From: an uncultured Castellaniella sp.
GTDB taxonomy: Bacteria; Pseudomonadota; Gammaproteobacteria; Burkholderiales; Burkholderiaceae_B
Length of the DNA stretch: 64,000 nt
Direction of reading: 5' to 3'
Assembly: GCF_937988725.1 (NCBI RefSeq)
Contig: NZ_CALKHS010000010.1
Coordinates: 1-64,000, forward strand
The translations under genes and the position numbers were made by a program. This document shows positions 26,581-35,502 of this stretch, in pieces. How positions within the stretch are numbered: the stretch's first letter is position 1; each line of letters opens with the position of its first letter. The notes under the pieces are model-generated. The model searched no databases and had not been told where the DNA came from. It saw only the letters and a program-made list of their open reading frames with translations.

Positions 26581-27738
26581 ATGCTCATGTCTGGCACTGA
26601 ATCCGTCAATGTCCTGGGTCTGGACCCAGCCGCCCTGGAATCGCTGGTCGCGCAATGGGGCGGCAAGCCCTTTCGCGCGCGCCAGCTGTCCCAGTGGGTG
26701 CATCAGCGCGGCATCGACCGGTTCGCCGACATGAGCGACCTGGCCAAGGATTTCCGCGCGCAGCTGGACGGCCACTGCGTCGTGCAGGCGCCGCCGCTGA
26801 ATCTGGAAAAACGCTCGTCCGACGGCACCCGCAAGTGGCTGTTCGACATGGGCGCCGGCAACGCCATCGAAACCGTCTACATTCCCGAGGACGACCGCGG
26901 CACCCTGTGCATTTCCAGCCAGGCCGGGTGCACGGTGGCCTGTCCTTTCTGTTCCACCGGCTATCAGGGCTTCAGCCGCAACCTGACGACGGCCGAGATC
27001 ATCGGCCAGCTCTGGTACGCCAACCGCGCTTTGCGCGACGACCCCCAGGCGGCCCGCCTGAACGGCCCCGCCGAAGATGCGCAGCGCGCCGTCAGCAACG
27101 TGGTCATGATGGGCATGGGCGAACCCCTGCTGAATTACGACCAGGTGCTGGGCGCCCTGCGCCTGATGGTCAGCGACCACGCCTATGGCCTGTCGCGCCG
27201 CCGCGTGACGGTCTCCACGTCGGGCGTGGTGCCCATGATCGATCGCCTGGCGCAGGATTGCCCCGTGGCGCTGGCGGTGTCGCTGCATGCGCCCAACGAC
27301 GCCCTGCGCGACCGCCTGGTGCCCCTGAACCGCAAGTACCCGCTGGCCGAACTGCTGGCCGCCTGCAACCGCTATCTGGATCACGCGCCCCGCGACTTCA
27401 TTACATTCGAGTACATTATGCTCGACGGGGTCAACGATGCGGACGAACAGGCGCGCGAACTGATCGACATAGCCCGGCAAGTGCGCTGCAAGTTCAATCT
27501 GATTCCCTTCAACCCGTTTCCCCAATCCGGTCTGCGGCGCTCGCCGACGGCGCGTATCCGCCTGTTCGCCCAGCAGCTCACCGACGCGGGCCTGGTGGTG
27601 ACGGTGCGCAAGACCCGGGGCGACGACATCGACGCCGCCTGCGGCCAACTGGCGGGGGAAGTCCGCGACCGCACCCGCATCGATGAACGCCTGCCGGACC
27701 GCGCCCGGATCGTCATACGCAAAAAGGAGCATGGATGA
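26581..27738 (+). CDS. rlmN: 23S rRNA/tRNA adenine-C2 methyltransferase RlmN
   Basis: A 385-aa radical-SAM enzyme that methylates C2 of adenine 2503 in 23S rRNA and adenine 37 in some tRNAs. The iron-sulfur motif has Cys117, Cys121 and Cys124 in CTVACPFC. The catalytic cysteine pair partner is in the C-terminal RKTRGDDIDAACGQL segment. MGMGEPLLNYD is also diagnostic. ATG 26581 and ATG 26587 are both possible starts. Its stop overlaps the rodZ-like start as ATGA. Confidence 0.95.
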   Translation: MLMSGTESVNVLGLDPAALESLVAQWGGKPFRARQLSQWVHQRGIDRFADMSDLAKDFRAQLDGHCVVQAPPLNLEKRSSDGTRKWLFDMGAGNAIETVYIPEDDRGTLCISSQAGCTVACPFCSTGYQGFSRNLTTAEIIGQLWYANRALRDDPQAARLNGPAEDAQRAVSNVVMMGMGEPLLNYDQVLGALRLMVSDHAYGLSRRRVTVSTSGVVPMIDRLAQDCPVALAVSLHAPNDALRDRLVPLNRKYPLAELLAACNRYLDHAPRDFITFEYIMLDGVNDADEQARELIDIARQVRCKFNLIPFNPFPQSGLRRSPTARIRLFAQQLTDAGLVVTVRKTRGDDIDAACGQLAGEVRDRTRIDERLPDRARIVIRKKEHG

Positions 27739-28235
27739 GCGAATCCCTGAGGGACAGCCTGATGCAGCAGGAATCACCCGGCACGGGGGGCCTGTCCGTC
27801 GGGGATACACTGAGACAGCTGCGCGAGACGCGCGGCCTCACGCTGTCCGAAGTTTCCGCGCGGATCAAGTATTCCGCCGTGCAGCTGGGCTACCTGGAAA
27901 CCGGCGACTGGGCTCGTCTGCCCGATGGCGTGCCCCTGCGCGGCCTGGTGCGCAATTACGCCCGCTTCCTGGACGCCGACGTGGACGCCGTCCTGCGCCT
28001 GCTGGACCAGGCCGTGGGGTCCACCCGGCCGAAGCCCACCGTCACGGCCCTGGGCACGCGACGCGCCCTGCAGCAGGCCGACATGACGCCCAAGGGCGAA
28101 CCCGCCCACCGCACCTGGGCCTGGCTGCTGCTGATCCTGGTGCTGTTCGGCGTGGTCGGCGTCTATGCGGTCAATCGGGGCTGGGTCCCCGATCAGTGGT
28201 TGATTTTTGATTGGTTGAAGGCCTTGCGTCCATGA
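27735..28235 (+). CDS. RodZ-like helix-turn-helix membrane protein, short form
   Basis: A 166-aa protein with a cytoplasmic helix-turn-helix of the RodZ type (about residues 20-90: VGDTLRQLRETRGLTLSEVSARIKY and NYARFLDADVD) and one membrane helix near residues 127-145. RodZ links MreB to the cell-wall machinery. Here only about 20 residues follow the helix, so the periplasmic beta-domain of full RodZ is missing. The position between rlmN and ispG is the normal one for rodZ. GGAG precedes the ATG, which overlaps the rlmN stop; its own stop overlaps the ispG start. Confidence 0.8.
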   Translation: MSESLRDSLMQQESPGTGGLSVGDTLRQLRETRGLTLSEVSARIKYSAVQLGYLETGDWARLPDGVPLRGLVRNYARFLDADVDAVLRLLDQAVGSTRPKPTVTALGTRRALQQADMTPKGEPAHRTWAWLLLILVLFGVVGVYAVNRGWVPDQWLIFDWLKALRP

Positions 28236-29539
28236 CGTCTTCTGTGAATACCGAACCCTCGGCGGCCGCCCGCCGTCCCACGCGCGCCGTCGCGGTGCGC
28301 TGGGGCGATCACGTGGTGCGGGTCGGCGGGGATGCCCCGGTCGTGGTGCAGTCCATGACCAATACCGATACCGCGGATCCCGAGTCGACCGCCCGCCAGG
28401 TGCGGGAACTCTGGCAGGCCGGATCCGAACTGGTGCGGGTGACGGTCAATACGCCCGAAGCCGCCGCGCAGGTCGCGGCGCTGCGCAATGCGCTGGACCG
28501 CATGGGCGTGCCCGTGCCGCTGGTGGGCGATTTCCATTACAACGGCCACAAGCTGCTGACCCAGTTTCCGGACTGCGCCCAGGCCCTGTCCAAATACCGC
28601 ATCAATCCGGGCAACATGGGCGGCGGCAAGCGCCGCGACGACAACTTCGCGCAGATGATCGAGGTCGCCTGCCGCTATGAAAAGCCCATCCGCATCGGCG
28701 TGAACTGGGGCAGCCTGGACCACGAACTGCTGGCGCGGATGATGGACGACAACGCGGCGCGGTCCGCGCCCCTCACCGCCAATGCGGTGATGCGCGACGC
28801 GCTGGTCGTCTCGGCCATCAGCAACGCGGAACGCGCCCAGGAACTGGGGCTGCCGGGCGATGCCATCGTGCTGTCCTGCAAGGTCAGCCACGTGCAGGAC
28901 CTGATCGCGGTCTACCAGGATCTGTCGCGCCGCTGCGATTATCCGCTGCACCTGGGGCTGACCGAGGCCGGCATGGGGTCCAAGGGCATCGTGGCGTCCA
29001 CGGCGGCGCTGGCCGTGCTGCTGCAGCAGGGCATCGGCGACACGATCCGGATTTCCCTGACGCCCGAGCCCGGCGGCGATCGCAGCCGAGAGGTCGTCGT
29101 GGCTCAGGAAATCCTGCAGACCATGGGCCTGCGCGCCTTCACGCCGATGGTCGTGGCCTGCCCGGGCTGCGGGCGCACCAGCAGCACCGTGTTCCAGGAA
29201 CTCGCCGCCAGCATCCAGACCTACCTGCGCACGCAGATGCCGGTCTGGAAGAACCAGTATCCCGGCGTCGAGAACATGCACGTCGCCGTGATGGGCTGCG
29301 TGGTCAACGGGCCGGGCGAAAGCCGGCATGCCGACATCGGCATCAGCCTGCCGGGGACCGGCGAGGTCCCCGCCGCGCCCGTGTACGTTGACGGTCAGCG
29401 CACCGTCACCCTCAAGGGCGACACCATCGCCGACGAGTTCAAGCAGATTGTTGAAGAGTACGTGGCGCGGCGCTACGGGCAGGGCGAGGGCGAACAGCCG
29501 GCCCATCGCCCGGGCGTCGTGCCGCGCCAGGCAGGTTGA
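28232..29539 (+). CDS. ispG: 4-hydroxy-3-methylbut-2-enyl diphosphate synthase
   Basis: The penultimate step of the MEP isoprenoid pathway, on a [4Fe-4S] cluster; 435 aa. The cluster ligands are in ACPGCGRTSS and in VMGCVVNGPGESRHADIGI. The substrate barrel has VQSMTNTDTAD and DFHYNGHKLL. The large insert between the barrel and the cluster domain is normal for this class. The ATG at 28232 overlaps the rodZ-like stop (ATGA), so a longer upstream frame is not used. Confidence 0.96.
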   Translation: MTSSVNTEPSAAARRPTRAVAVRWGDHVVRVGGDAPVVVQSMTNTDTADPESTARQVRELWQAGSELVRVTVNTPEAAAQVAALRNALDRMGVPVPLVGDFHYNGHKLLTQFPDCAQALSKYRINPGNMGGGKRRDDNFAQMIEVACRYEKPIRIGVNWGSLDHELLARMMDDNAARSAPLTANAVMRDALVVSAISNAERAQELGLPGDAIVLSCKVSHVQDLIAVYQDLSRRCDYPLHLGLTEAGMGSKGIVASTAALAVLLQQGIGDTIRISLTPEPGGDRSREVVVAQEILQTMGLRAFTPMVVACPGCGRTSSTVFQELAASIQTYLRTQMPVWKNQYPGVENMHVAVMGCVVNGPGESRHADIGISLPGTGEVPAAPVYVDGQRTVTLKGDTIADEFKQIVEEYVARRYGQGEGEQPAHRPGVVPRQAG

Positions 29540-29542
29540 TGC

Positions 29543-30826
29543 ATGTCCGAATTCAAGAAAGTCGCCGGCCTGACCGGCATGAAAGATACCCTGCCGCCTG
29601 AATCGGCCCGCTGGGAAGAACTCGAAGCCCTGGTGCGCGACTGGCTGGCCGGCTATGGCTACCAGAACATGCGCACGCCCGTGCTGGAACACACGCGGCT
29701 GTTCACCCGCGGCATCGGCGAAGTCACCGATATCGTCGAAAAGGAAATGTATTCCTTCGTCGACCCCCTGAACGACGAACGCCTCACCATGCGTCCGGAA
29801 TTCACCGCCGGCATCGTGCGCTCCGCCATCGAGCACAATTTCCTCTATGACCGGCCGCGCCGCATCTACGCCATGGGGCCGGTGTTCCGGCACGAGCGTC
29901 CGCAGCGCGGGCGCTACCGGCAGTTCCACCAGATCGACGTCGAGGCCCTGGGCTTTCCCGGCCCCGACGTGGATGCCGAACTGATCCTCATGCTGGCGCG
30001 CCTGTGGCGCCTGCTGGGCCTGAACGACATCCGCCTGGAACTCAATTCCCTGGGCCAGCCGGCCGAACGCGCCGCGCACCGCGCGGCCCTGATCGCTCAC
30101 CTGGAAAAGCACGTGGACGTGCTCGACGAGGAGGCCCGGCGCCGCATGCACAGCAACCCGCTGCGCGTGCTGGATACGAAGAATCCCGCCATGCAGGACA
30201 TGGCCAACGCCGCGCCGCGCCTGTTCGATTTCCTGGGGGCCGAATCCCTGGCGCACTATCAGGGCCTGTGCGCCCGCCTGGACGACGCCGGCGTCGCCTA
30301 CACCCTGAATCCCCGCCTGGTGCGGGGGCTGGACTACTACAACCTGACGGTCTTCGAATGGGTGACGGATCGCCTGGGCGCCCAGGGCACGGTGTGCGGC
30401 GGCGGGCGCTATGACGGCCTGATCGAACTGCTGGGCGGCAAGCCCGCGCCGGCCGTGGGTTTCGCCATCGGTATGGAACGCCTGCTGGACCTCTGGCTGC
30501 AGGACGCGTCGGAACGGGCTCCCGCCGAGTGCCAGGTGTACCTGGCGCATCAAGGCGACGACGGGCAGCGCCGGGCGGCCCGCCTGGCGGAATCCCTGCG
30601 CGACGCCGGGCTGAGGGCACTTGTCCATGCCGGCTCGACTGGGTTTAAATCACAATTTCGCCGCGCGGATGCCAGCGGGGCCGCGGCCGCCGTCATCATC
30701 GGCGGCGACGAACTGGCGGCCGGCGCCGCCACGGTGAAATGGCTGCGCGCGGATTCCCCGGACGGCGCGCAGCAGGAATCGGTCGCTTTCGACCAGCTGG
30801 CGCAATATCTCAAGCAAAGGATCTGA
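29543..30826 (+). CDS. hisS: Histidyl-tRNA synthetase
   Basis: Charges tRNA-His; class II, 427 aa. Motif 1 region GMKDTLPPESARWEELE, motif 2 YAMGPVFRHERPQRGRYRQFHQ, the HisA box LVRGLDYYNLTVFE and motif 3 GFAIGMERLL are all present, with a C-terminal anticodon domain. It starts 3 bases after the ispG stop. The related HisZ at 38887-40053 lacks the charging function. Confidence 0.96.
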   Translation: MSEFKKVAGLTGMKDTLPPESARWEELEALVRDWLAGYGYQNMRTPVLEHTRLFTRGIGEVTDIVEKEMYSFVDPLNDERLTMRPEFTAGIVRSAIEHNFLYDRPRRIYAMGPVFRHERPQRGRYRQFHQIDVEALGFPGPDVDAELILMLARLWRLLGLNDIRLELNSLGQPAERAAHRAALIAHLEKHVDVLDEEARRRMHSNPLRVLDTKNPAMQDMANAAPRLFDFLGAESLAHYQGLCARLDDAGVAYTLNPRLVRGLDYYNLTVFEWVTDRLGAQGTVCGGGRYDGLIELLGGKPAPAVGFAIGMERLLDLWLQDASERAPAECQVYLAHQGDDGQRRAARLAESLRDAGLRALVHAGSTGFKSQFRRADASGAAAAVIIGGDELAAGAATVKWLRADSPDGAQQESVAFDQLAQYLKQRI

Positions 30827-30834
30827 TTACAGGC

Positions 30835-31473
30835 ATGGCATACGATCTCGAAGAACAGGAAAAAATCGACGCGCTGAAAGCCTGGTGGGAACGCTATGGC
30901 ACCTTCAGCATGGTGCTGGTGCTGGCCGTGGTGGCCGCCTTCGCGGGCTGGCGCGGCTGGCAGTGGTATTCCTCGCATCAGGCGGGGCAGGCCATGGGCT
31001 ACTACGAAGCCCTGGAAACCGCCGCCGGCCAGCAGGGCGACGATGCCGTGGCCCGCATCAAGGCGGCCAGCGCCGCGCTGCGCAAGGATTACGCCGGCTC
31101 CGGCTATGCCTCCCGCGGGGTGCTGGTGGCCGCCTGGGCCCTGCAGGAACGCCAGGACCTGGATGGCGCGCGCGAACAGCTGGAATGGCTGGTGCGCGAC
31201 GGTTCGGCGCCCGCCGTGCAGGCGGTGGCCCGCCTGCGCCTGGCCGGGGTGCTGCTGGCGCAGAAACAGTACGATCCGGCGCTGGCCCAGTTGCAGGGCG
31301 CCGCTCCCGAAGGCTTCGCCGGCCTGTATGCCGACCGGCGCGGCGACGTGCTGGCGGCGCAGGGACATGCGGATCAGGCGATCCAGGCCTGGGGCGAAGC
31401 CCTCAAGGCCCTCGGGGCCGACCCGGCCGCCCAGATCGTCCAGCTGAAAATCGATGCCTTGAACGGAGCCTGA
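30835..31473 (+). CDS. YfgM-like membrane-anchored TPR protein
   Basis: A 212-aa protein with a short cytoplasmic start (YDLEEQEKIDALKAWWERYG), one membrane helix at about residues 23-42 and a periplasmic part with TPR-like helices. In E. coli YfgM works with PpiD near the Sec translocon and links to stress control. The yfgM-bamB-der order is the same as in E. coli. It begins 8 bases after hisS and ends 5 bases before bamB. Confidence 0.9.
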   Translation: MAYDLEEQEKIDALKAWWERYGTFSMVLVLAVVAAFAGWRGWQWYSSHQAGQAMGYYEALETAAGQQGDDAVARIKAASAALRKDYAGSGYASRGVLVAAWALQERQDLDGAREQLEWLVRDGSAPAVQAVARLRLAGVLLAQKQYDPALAQLQGAAPEGFAGLYADRRGDVLAAQGHADQAIQAWGEALKALGADPAAQIVQLKIDALNGA

Positions 31474-31478
31474 GCCTC

Positions 31479-32630
31479 ATGCGTATCCCTGTGCGTTTCA
31501 TCCGCGCCGCCGTCCTTGGACTGACGGTCGCGGGCCTGTCCGGCTGCGGCCTGTTCTCCAGTCCGGATGCCCGATTCGATCCGGCGCCGCTCGTGGATTA
31601 CACGCCGACGCTGTCGGTGGCGACCCGCTGGTCGACCTCTATCGGCAGCGGCGGGGACTACGGCTTCGCGCCGCAGCTCGTGGGCGACACCGTCTACGCC
31701 GCCACGCCCTCCGGGGCGGTGGCCGCCGTGGACCTGGCTTCCGGAGCCGTGCGCTGGCGCGTGGGCGACGAGCCCCTGCAGGCCGGCGTGGGCAGCGACG
31801 GCCGCACCACGGCGGTCGTCACCGGCAAGGGCGTCGTGGTGGCCTATGACGCGCAGGGCAAGGAGCTCTGGCGCAGCCAGGCGGCCAGCGCCGTCAACGT
31901 GCCGCCGGCCGTGGGCAACGGCATCGTCGCCGTGCGCACCACGGATTACCGCATCCAGGCCTTCGACGAATCGACCGGCAAGCTGCGCTGGAACGTGCAG
32001 CGGCCGGGGCCCGCGCTGGCGCTGCGCACCAGCATCCGCATGGCGGTGGTGCCCAATCTGCTGATCGCGGGCATGCCCAATGGCCGTCTGCTGGTCATCG
32101 ATGCGGCGTCGGGCGCCGTGCGCTGGGAAGGCTCCGTCTCGGCGTCCCGCGGGGCCTCCGATCTGGAACGCATCAGCGACGTGGTCGGCGAACCGCTGGC
32201 GGCCGGGCCGCTGCTGTGCGGCGTCAGCTACCAGGGCCGCATCACCTGCTTCGACGTGTCGCAGGGCGGTCGCGCCATCTGGTCGCAGGACATTGCCTCG
32301 TCGACCGGCATGACGATGGACGGCCAGCATCTCTATCTGCCCGACATGCGCGATGTCGTGCATGCGTTGGACCTGAAGGACGGCCATGAACTGTGGAAGC
32401 AGTCCTCGCTGCTGAACCGGCGCCTGAGCGCCCCGGCGGTGGCCGGGCGGGCCGTGGCGGTGGGCGACTTCGAAGGCTATCTGCATTTTCTTTCCCGCGC
32501 TGACGGCAGCCCGATGGCTCGGCTGCAGGTCGGCGGCGGGCCGATCACGTCCGCCCTGCTGGCGACGCCCCGGGGCGTCGTGGTGCAGACGGGCGGCGGC
32601 AATCTGATGCTGGTGGGTGTCGGTGACTGA
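31479..32630 (+). CDS. bamB: Outer-membrane assembly lipoprotein BamB
   Basis: A lipoprotein of the BAM complex that inserts beta-barrel proteins; 383 aa, forming an eight-bladed propeller of PQQ-like repeats such as GAVAAVDLASGAVRWR and GRLLVIDAASGAVRWE. The lipobox is LSGC with Cys23, and Gly at +2 fits outer-membrane sorting. The ATG at 31479 has GGAG 10 bases upstream. Its 3' end overlaps the GTG start of der. Confidence 0.95.
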   Translation: MRIPVRFIRAAVLGLTVAGLSGCGLFSSPDARFDPAPLVDYTPTLSVATRWSTSIGSGGDYGFAPQLVGDTVYAATPSGAVAAVDLASGAVRWRVGDEPLQAGVGSDGRTTAVVTGKGVVVAYDAQGKELWRSQAASAVNVPPAVGNGIVAVRTTDYRIQAFDESTGKLRWNVQRPGPALALRTSIRMAVVPNLLIAGMPNGRLLVIDAASGAVRWEGSVSASRGASDLERISDVVGEPLAAGPLLCGVSYQGRITCFDVSQGGRAIWSQDIASSTGMTMDGQHLYLPDMRDVVHALDLKDGHELWKQSSLLNRRLSAPAVAGRAVAVGDFEGYLHFLSRADGSPMARLQVGGGPITSALLATPRGVVVQTGGGNLMLVGVGD

Positions 32631-34014
32631 TCTGCGTTTCAAACCGGTGGTGGCCCTGGTCGGGCGCACCAATGTCGGCAAATCGACCCTGTTCAATCGC
32701 CTGACGCGCTCCCGCGCGGCCCTGGTAGCGAACATTTCGGGCCTGACCCGCGATCGGCACTATGGCGAAGGCCGGGTGGGCGATTTTCCATTCATCGTGG
32801 TGGATACCGGGGGGTTCGAACCCGTCGCCACCCGCGGCATCCTGGTCGAAATGGCCCGCCAGACGGAACAGGCCATTGCGGAATCCGACGTCGTGCTGTT
32901 CCTGGTGGACGGGCGCGAGGGCATCAATGCCCACGACCATGAAATCGCCCGCCTGCTGCGCAAGACCGGGCAGCGCGTGCTGCTGGCCGTGAACAAGGCC
33001 GAGGGCATGCGCGACCACGCCGACCTGGCCCAGTTCCACGAACTGGGGCTGGGCGAGCCGCACGCGATCTCGGCCGCGCACGGCGACGGCGTCTCCGCTC
33101 TGGTGGACGAGGCCCTGGCCGCGCTGCTGGCCCAGGCCCGGCAGGCCGCCGCTGAAATTCCCGGGGGCGAATCGGCGCCCGAACCCGGCGCCGAGCCCGA
33201 TCACCGGATCAAACTGGCGATCGCCGGGCGGCCGAACGTCGGGAAATCCACCCTGATCAATACCCTGGTGGGCGAAGAGCGCGTGATCGCCTACGACCTG
33301 CCGGGCACCACGCGCGACGCCATCGAAATCGAATTCGAACGCGCGGGCCGGCGCTACACACTGATCGACACGGCGGGGCTGCGGCGCCGGGGCAAGGTCT
33401 TCGAGACCGTCGAAAAGTTCTCCGTCATCAAGACGCTGCAGGCGATCGAGGCCGCCAACGTCGTGCTGCTGCTGATCGACGCCCAGGACGGGGTGTCCGA
33501 CCAGGACGCCCACATCGCCGGCTTCGCCATGGAAGCGGGCCGTGCCCTGGTGGTCGGGCTGAACAAATGGGATGCCATCGACAGCGAGCAACGGGAATGG
33601 GTGCAGCGCGAATACGAGCGCAAGCTGCGGTTTCTGTCCTTCGCCCGGGTCCTGCATCTGTCCGCCCTGAAGGGGCAGGGGGTGGGGCCGGTGATCAAGG
33701 CCGTCGAGGCCGCCCACGCGGCCGCATTCGCAAAGCTGTCCACCCCGAAGCTGACGCGTACGCTGCAGGCCGCCATCGAACAGCAGCCGCCGCCGCGCAA
33801 GGGCATCTTCCGGCCCAAGATGCGCTACGCGCACCAGGGCGGGCAGAACCCGCCGCGCATCATCATCCACGGCAACGCCCTGGACGCCGTGCCGGATTCC
33901 TACCGGCGCTATCTCGAAGGCCAGTTCCGCGACGCCTTCAAGCTGGCCGGCACCCCCCTGAGCGTCGAGTTCAAATCCTCGCACAACCCCTATCTGAAGG
34001 ACAAGCAGCCGTGA
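32623..34014 (+). CDS. der: Ribosome-assembly GTPase Der (EngA)
   Basis: A double-domain GTPase needed for 50S assembly; 463 aa from the GTG at 32623. An in-frame GTG at 32617 is the alternative; both overlap bamB. The second G1 motif is the canonical GRPNVGKS but the first reads GRTNVGKS, with Thr for Pro. G3 is DTGG and DTAG, G4 is NKAE and NKWD. The C-terminal KH-like domain with RYAHQGGQNPPRIIIHGN is complete. Its stop overlaps the hisC start as GTGA. Confidence 0.94.
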   Translation: MTDLRFKPVVALVGRTNVGKSTLFNRLTRSRAALVANISGLTRDRHYGEGRVGDFPFIVVDTGGFEPVATRGILVEMARQTEQAIAESDVVLFLVDGREGINAHDHEIARLLRKTGQRVLLAVNKAEGMRDHADLAQFHELGLGEPHAISAAHGDGVSALVDEALAALLAQARQAAAEIPGGESAPEPGAEPDHRIKLAIAGRPNVGKSTLINTLVGEERVIAYDLPGTTRDAIEIEFERAGRRYTLIDTAGLRRRGKVFETVEKFSVIKTLQAIEAANVVLLLIDAQDGVSDQDAHIAGFAMEAGRALVVGLNKWDAIDSEQREWVQREYERKLRFLSFARVLHLSALKGQGVGPVIKAVEAAHAAAFAKLSTPKLTRTLQAAIEQQPPPRKGIFRPKMRYAHQGGQNPPRIIIHGNALDAVPDSYRRYLEGQFRDAFKLAGTPLSVEFKSSHNPYLKDKQP

Positions 34015-35087
34015 GCACGCTCTGGAGCGATCACATCGCCGGCCTGATTCCCTATACGCCGGGCGAGCAGGCCCGGATTCCGAACCTGCTCAAGCTCAAC
34101 ACCAACGAGAACCCCTACGGGCCGTCGCCCAGGGCGATCGAGGCCATGAAGGCGGCGTTGAGCGACGACATGCGCCTGTACCCGGATTACCAGGCCCTGG
34201 GGTTGCGCCAGGCCATCGCGCGGCGCTATCGCCTGGATGCCGACCAGGTGTTCCTGGGCAATGGCTCGGACGAGATCCTGGCGCACGTGTTCAATGCCTT
34301 CTTCCTGCGCGGCGGCCGCCCCCTGTGGCTGCCGGATGTCACCTACAGCTTCTACCGCACGTACTGCCGCTTCTACGACGTGCCGCATCACCTGATCCCG
34401 CTGGCCGACGATTTCACCCTGCGGGTGTCGGATTACACGCAGGCCGCCGAACAAGAACCGGCCGGCATCATCTTCGCCAATCCGAATGCGCCGACGGGCC
34501 GCGCCCTGGACCTGGACGCCATCGCCGCCATCGCCCGGGCCCGCCCGGACAGCGCCGTGGTGGTGGACGAAGCCTACGTGGATTTCGGCGCGGAATCGGC
34601 CGCCGCCCTGCTGCGGGATTTTCCCAACCTGCTGGTGGTCCATACGCTGTCCAAGTCCCGGTCGCTGGCGGGGCTGCGGGTGGGCTACGCCCTGGCGTCC
34701 GTCGATCTGGTGGCCGGCCTGCTGCGGGTCAAGGACAGTTTCAACTCCTATCCCCTGGACCGGGTGGCGCTGGCCGGCGCCCAGGCCTCCATCGAAGACG
34801 AAGCCTGGTTCGACCAGACGCGGCATGCCGTCATGGACGCTCGCGAATCATTGACGCAGGACCTGCAATCGCTGGGGTTCGACGTCCTGCCGTCGCAGGC
34901 GAATTTCGTCTTCGCCCGCCATCGCGGCCAGGACGCCGGCGTCATCGCCCGGGGCCTGCGCGAGCAGGGCATCCTGGTGCGCCATTTCCAGGCGCCGCGC
35001 ATCGAACAATATCTGCGCATCACCGTGGGGACGCCGGAACAATGCGCGCGCTTGTGTGATACGCTGAAAGCCGTTTTGTCCGCCTGA
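34011..35087 (+). CDS. hisC: Histidinol-phosphate aminotransferase
   Basis: A PLP enzyme of histidine synthesis; 358 aa, fold type I. KLNTNENPYGPSP near the start, IIFANPNAPTGRAL, VVVDEAYVDF and the Schiff-base lysine in HTLSKSRSLAGLRVGYA are diagnostic. The GTG at 34011 overlaps the der stop codon, so translation is coupled. It is the last gene before the 103-base gap upstream of hfq. Confidence 0.94.
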   Translation: MSTLWSDHIAGLIPYTPGEQARIPNLLKLNTNENPYGPSPRAIEAMKAALSDDMRLYPDYQALGLRQAIARRYRLDADQVFLGNGSDEILAHVFNAFFLRGGRPLWLPDVTYSFYRTYCRFYDVPHHLIPLADDFTLRVSDYTQAAEQEPAGIIFANPNAPTGRALDLDAIAAIARARPDSAVVVDEAYVDFGAESAAALLRDFPNLLVVHTLSKSRSLAGLRVGYALASVDLVAGLLRVKDSFNSYPLDRVALAGAQASIEDEAWFDQTRHAVMDARESLTQDLQSLGFDVLPSQANFVFARHRGQDAGVIARGLREQGILVRHFQAPRIEQYLRITVGTPEQCARLCDTLKAVLSA

Positions 35088-35190
35088 TGAATTCCGTGCG
35101 TTGCAGTGCGGCCGTGGCCGTGTTGCAGCGCATGAATCGCATTAAAATACCCAAAGTACTATAACTACTTCAATAACCGGAGCCTCGTCC
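35088..35190 (+). promoter_or_regulatory. Intergenic region upstream of hfq, probable promoter
   Basis: This 103-base gap separates hisC from hfq and is AT-rich near 35140-35175. TAAAAT (35143-35148) and TATAAC (35160-35165) are candidate -10 boxes, but no good -35 hexamer fits either. A promoter for hfq-hflX-hflK-hflC is likely here by position. Confidence 0.4.
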
Positions 35191-35427
35191 ATGAGCAATA
35201 AAGGGCAAATTCTTCAAGACCCGTTCCTCAACGCCTTGCGCAAGGACCATGTGCCAGTCTCGATCTACCTGGTCAACGGCATCAAGCTGCAGGGCCAGGT
35301 CGAATCCTTTGATCAGTACGTCGTGCTGCTGCGCAACACCGTCACGCAGATGGTGTACAAGCACGCGATCTCCACCGTCGTTCCGGCCCGGCCGGTTTCC
35401 TTCCAGGTGGATGACTCTGCTGAATAA
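35191..35427 (+). CDS. hfq: RNA chaperone Hfq
   Basis: A 78-aa hexameric Sm-like protein that pairs small RNAs with mRNAs. The Sm1 motif region NGIKLQGQVESFDQYVVLL and the Sm2 motif YKHAIS (Tyr56, Lys57, His58) are intact, as is Gln9 near the proximal face. The C-terminal tail is short, about 12 residues. hflX follows after 75 bases, the standard order. Confidence 0.98.
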   Translation: MSNKGQILQDPFLNALRKDHVPVSIYLVNGIKLQGQVESFDQYVVLLRNTVTQMVYKHAISTVVPARPVSFQVDDSAE

Positions 35428-35454
35428 TTCCCTCGCCGGTCCGGTATCGCCATC

Positions 35455-35482
35455 GCCCGCCGCGCGCCCCGCGCCGGCGGGC
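35455..35482 (+). repeat. GC-rich hairpin between hfq and hflX
   Basis: An 8-bp stem (35455-35462 with 35475-35482) with a 3-bp inner stem is followed by ATTCCTTTTG. It could act as a partial terminator that lowers hflX expression relative to hfq. This is a structural reading only. Confidence 0.4.
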
Positions 35483-35502
35483 ATTCCTTTTGTTTCCATC
35501 CT

